Of a stretch of 64,000 nt of DNA, positions 63,018 to 64,000 are shown in pieces. The notes under the pieces are model-generated. The model ran no database searches. It saw nothing but the letters and a program-made list of their open reading frames with translations, and had not been told where the DNA came from. The number at the start of each line of letters is the position of its first letter. Within the stretch, counting starts at the first letter, position 1. Position numbers and translations under genes: made by a program. Source of the stretch: an uncultured Gammaproteobacteria bacterium (GTDB taxonomy: Bacteria; Pseudomonadota; Gammaproteobacteria; HK1); assembly GCA_958295835.1 (NCBI GenBank), contig OY282378.1, positions 1,009,001 to 1,073,000 on the forward strand, read 5' to 3'.

Positions 63018-64000
63018 ATGACCATGTCCGCTACCACATCCGGTCTTCCGACCTCTCTCACACCTGACGTACTCGCGCAGGTTCTTCGCTATGAACCACG
63101 CCACTGGAAAGCGATCACGCCTCGTCTTGTGAGGGAGTGCCCGGATGTTTGGGAACATATCCAGCTATCGGACGACGATTTCTATACGAAGCTCCACACG
63201 CTTCTTAAAGATCCGTTGAATCGACGAGCACTTGAAATCGCAGCACAAAAAGGAAACACCAGAAATCGTTCTCTCACGCTTTGTGGAGCAATCCACAAAT
63301 ACTATTTCAAGTCGTTGCGAAGTGATCCGTCCCTGGCAGATCGATTGTCCGAGAGATTCGATCCGAAAGAGATTATTGATGTCCTGGCGAGCTGCGACGA
63401 TGATGATCGTCTTGCGAATGTTGTTTGGACGTTTGCCGAAAGTGGGGAATTGACGTACGCCGATCTTTCGGATATCACTAACAAATATCCCGGAGTTCGT
63501 ACGCGCTTGGCAGGTACCGTGATAGGCGTCGAAGTGGCCGCACCAGTAGGGATTCGATGGTCGGCGTGTCTTTCCCGGATGAGAGACGCACTCAAGAGAG
63601 CCGAGAAACACGGACCGGATTCGAAGGTTCTCGAATTTCTTGCAGGTTGCAACAACGAGCTTCGAGAGATCGCCCGCGAATCCGAACACTTCTCGAAAAT
63701 CATTGCCTTGCTTAAGAATCTGAGAGATGAACATCAAAACGTATTTTCCGACCACGAATCGCTGGCGCCATATGTTCGTATGGTGGATGAAGGAACACCC
63801 CTCAGCATATTTCCCCCAAATGCCGGTGATTTGGTGGAGGAGATCGGTCAATGCCTTGGTGAACTGACCCAAGTCACTGCCGATTTTCATCAGATATCCT
63901 TCGCGAATGCAAATGCAGATCAGAGAATTCGATTGAGGGAAGATATAAAGAATCTTGATAAGAAAGAGACGGATATCCATACCCGAGTAAAACAATTATT
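63018..64000 (+). CDS. Uncharacterised protein, 3' end outside the window
   Basis: The plus frame is open from ATG 63018 (or 63024, which has AGG seven bases upstream) to the window edge, 327 codons without a stop. The protein reads LTPDVLAQVLRYEPRHWKAI early on. It is mainly helical and charged, with a coiled-coil-like end (LREDIKNLDKKETDIHTRVK). No catalytic motif or known family was recognised. Composition is AT-richer than the F420 region, suggesting the edge of another accessory segment. A large ATPase or defence protein N-terminus is possible, but that is only a guess. Confidence 0.65.
   Translation, partial: MTMSATTSGLPTSLTPDVLAQVLRYEPRHWKAITPRLVRECPDVWEHIQLSDDDFYTKLHTLLKDPLNRRALEIAAQKGNTRNRSLTLCGAIHKYYFKSLRSDPSLADRLSERFDPKEIIDVLASCDDDDRLANVVWTFAESGELTYADLSDITNKYPGVRTRLAGTVIGVEVAAPVGIRWSACLSRMRDALKRAEKHGPDSKVLEFLAGCNNELREIARESEHFSKIIALLKNLRDEHQNVFSDHESLAPYVRMVDEGTPLSIFPPNAGDLVEEIGQCLGELTQVTADFHQISFANANADQRIRLREDIKNLDKKETDIHTRVKQL

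Noticed and set aside
63165..63995. A 276-codon minus-strand frame at the right edge
   Set aside because: It is antisense to the plus-strand frame, which has more natural composition and an uninterrupted reading to the edge. The minus product is rich in Phe, Ile and Cys with no recognisable domain.

Overview
The window is high-GC bacterial DNA that looks like a Pseudomonadota (proteobacterial) chromosome. A gammaproteobacterial or marine, host-associated lineage is my inference. Supporting genes are a complete pspF/pspABC phage-shock locus with a sigma-54 promoter, CysI followed by DUF934, aroB, aspS, a Spy-like/OmpR/histidine-kinase locus, an ectoine-hydrolase-like protein and a DddP-like M24 protein. 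Coenzyme F420 genes (FO synthase, CofE, an F420-type glucose-6-phosphate dehydrogenase and several candidate F420/flavin enzymes) are unusual for this group and give the right half its character.

Region 1-13.9 kb is a scrambled accessory island. It holds an NYN-domain protein running off the left edge, two N-terminal shards of one AAA ATPase family, PIN-toxin and DUF1640 fragments, an AT-rich HhH-GPD glycosylase-like gene, a regulator/nuclease-like-HEAT/ATPase operon whose ATPase is broken, an ISAs1 remnant, a Zn-ribbon DNA methyltransferase with a frame-breaking 53-bp tandem repeat, and an IS630 remnant. Two direct 1.8-kb copies of methylmalonyl-CoA mutase flank much of it. One copy is a frameshifted, truncated pseudogene; the other is the intact gene.

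Region 14-30 kb is metabolic and regulatory: a proline-racemase-family enzyme, an aminotransferase, a Spy-like/response regulator/histidine kinase locus whose kinase start is preceded by two tandem 50-codon copies of its own 5' end, an ectoine-hydrolase-like M24 protein, a FAH-family enzyme, a CAU-anticodon tRNA, a polyamine-type ABC transporter operon, and a BtpA-phosphoribosyltransferase fusion.

Region 29-47 kb holds the psp locus, a peroxiredoxin whose active-site codon is an in-frame TGA followed by a good bacterial SECIS hairpin (probable selenoprotein), aspS, an Fbp-type ABC transporter lacking its binding protein, aroB, and a sulfite/nitrite reductase gene behind a terminator/antiterminator leader.

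Region 46-62 kb holds an M24 protein, two TauD-type dioxygenases, an F420-glucose-6-phosphate dehydrogenase next to 6-phosphogluconolactonase (a two-step F420-reducing route), FO synthase (CofG-CofH fusion), CofE, a subtilase-metalloprotease fusion, a biotin/lipoate-ligase-like protein, a flavin monooxygenase and a PPOX-fold enzyme. The right edge (63-64 kb) is lower in GC again and opens into an unknown gene that runs out of the window.
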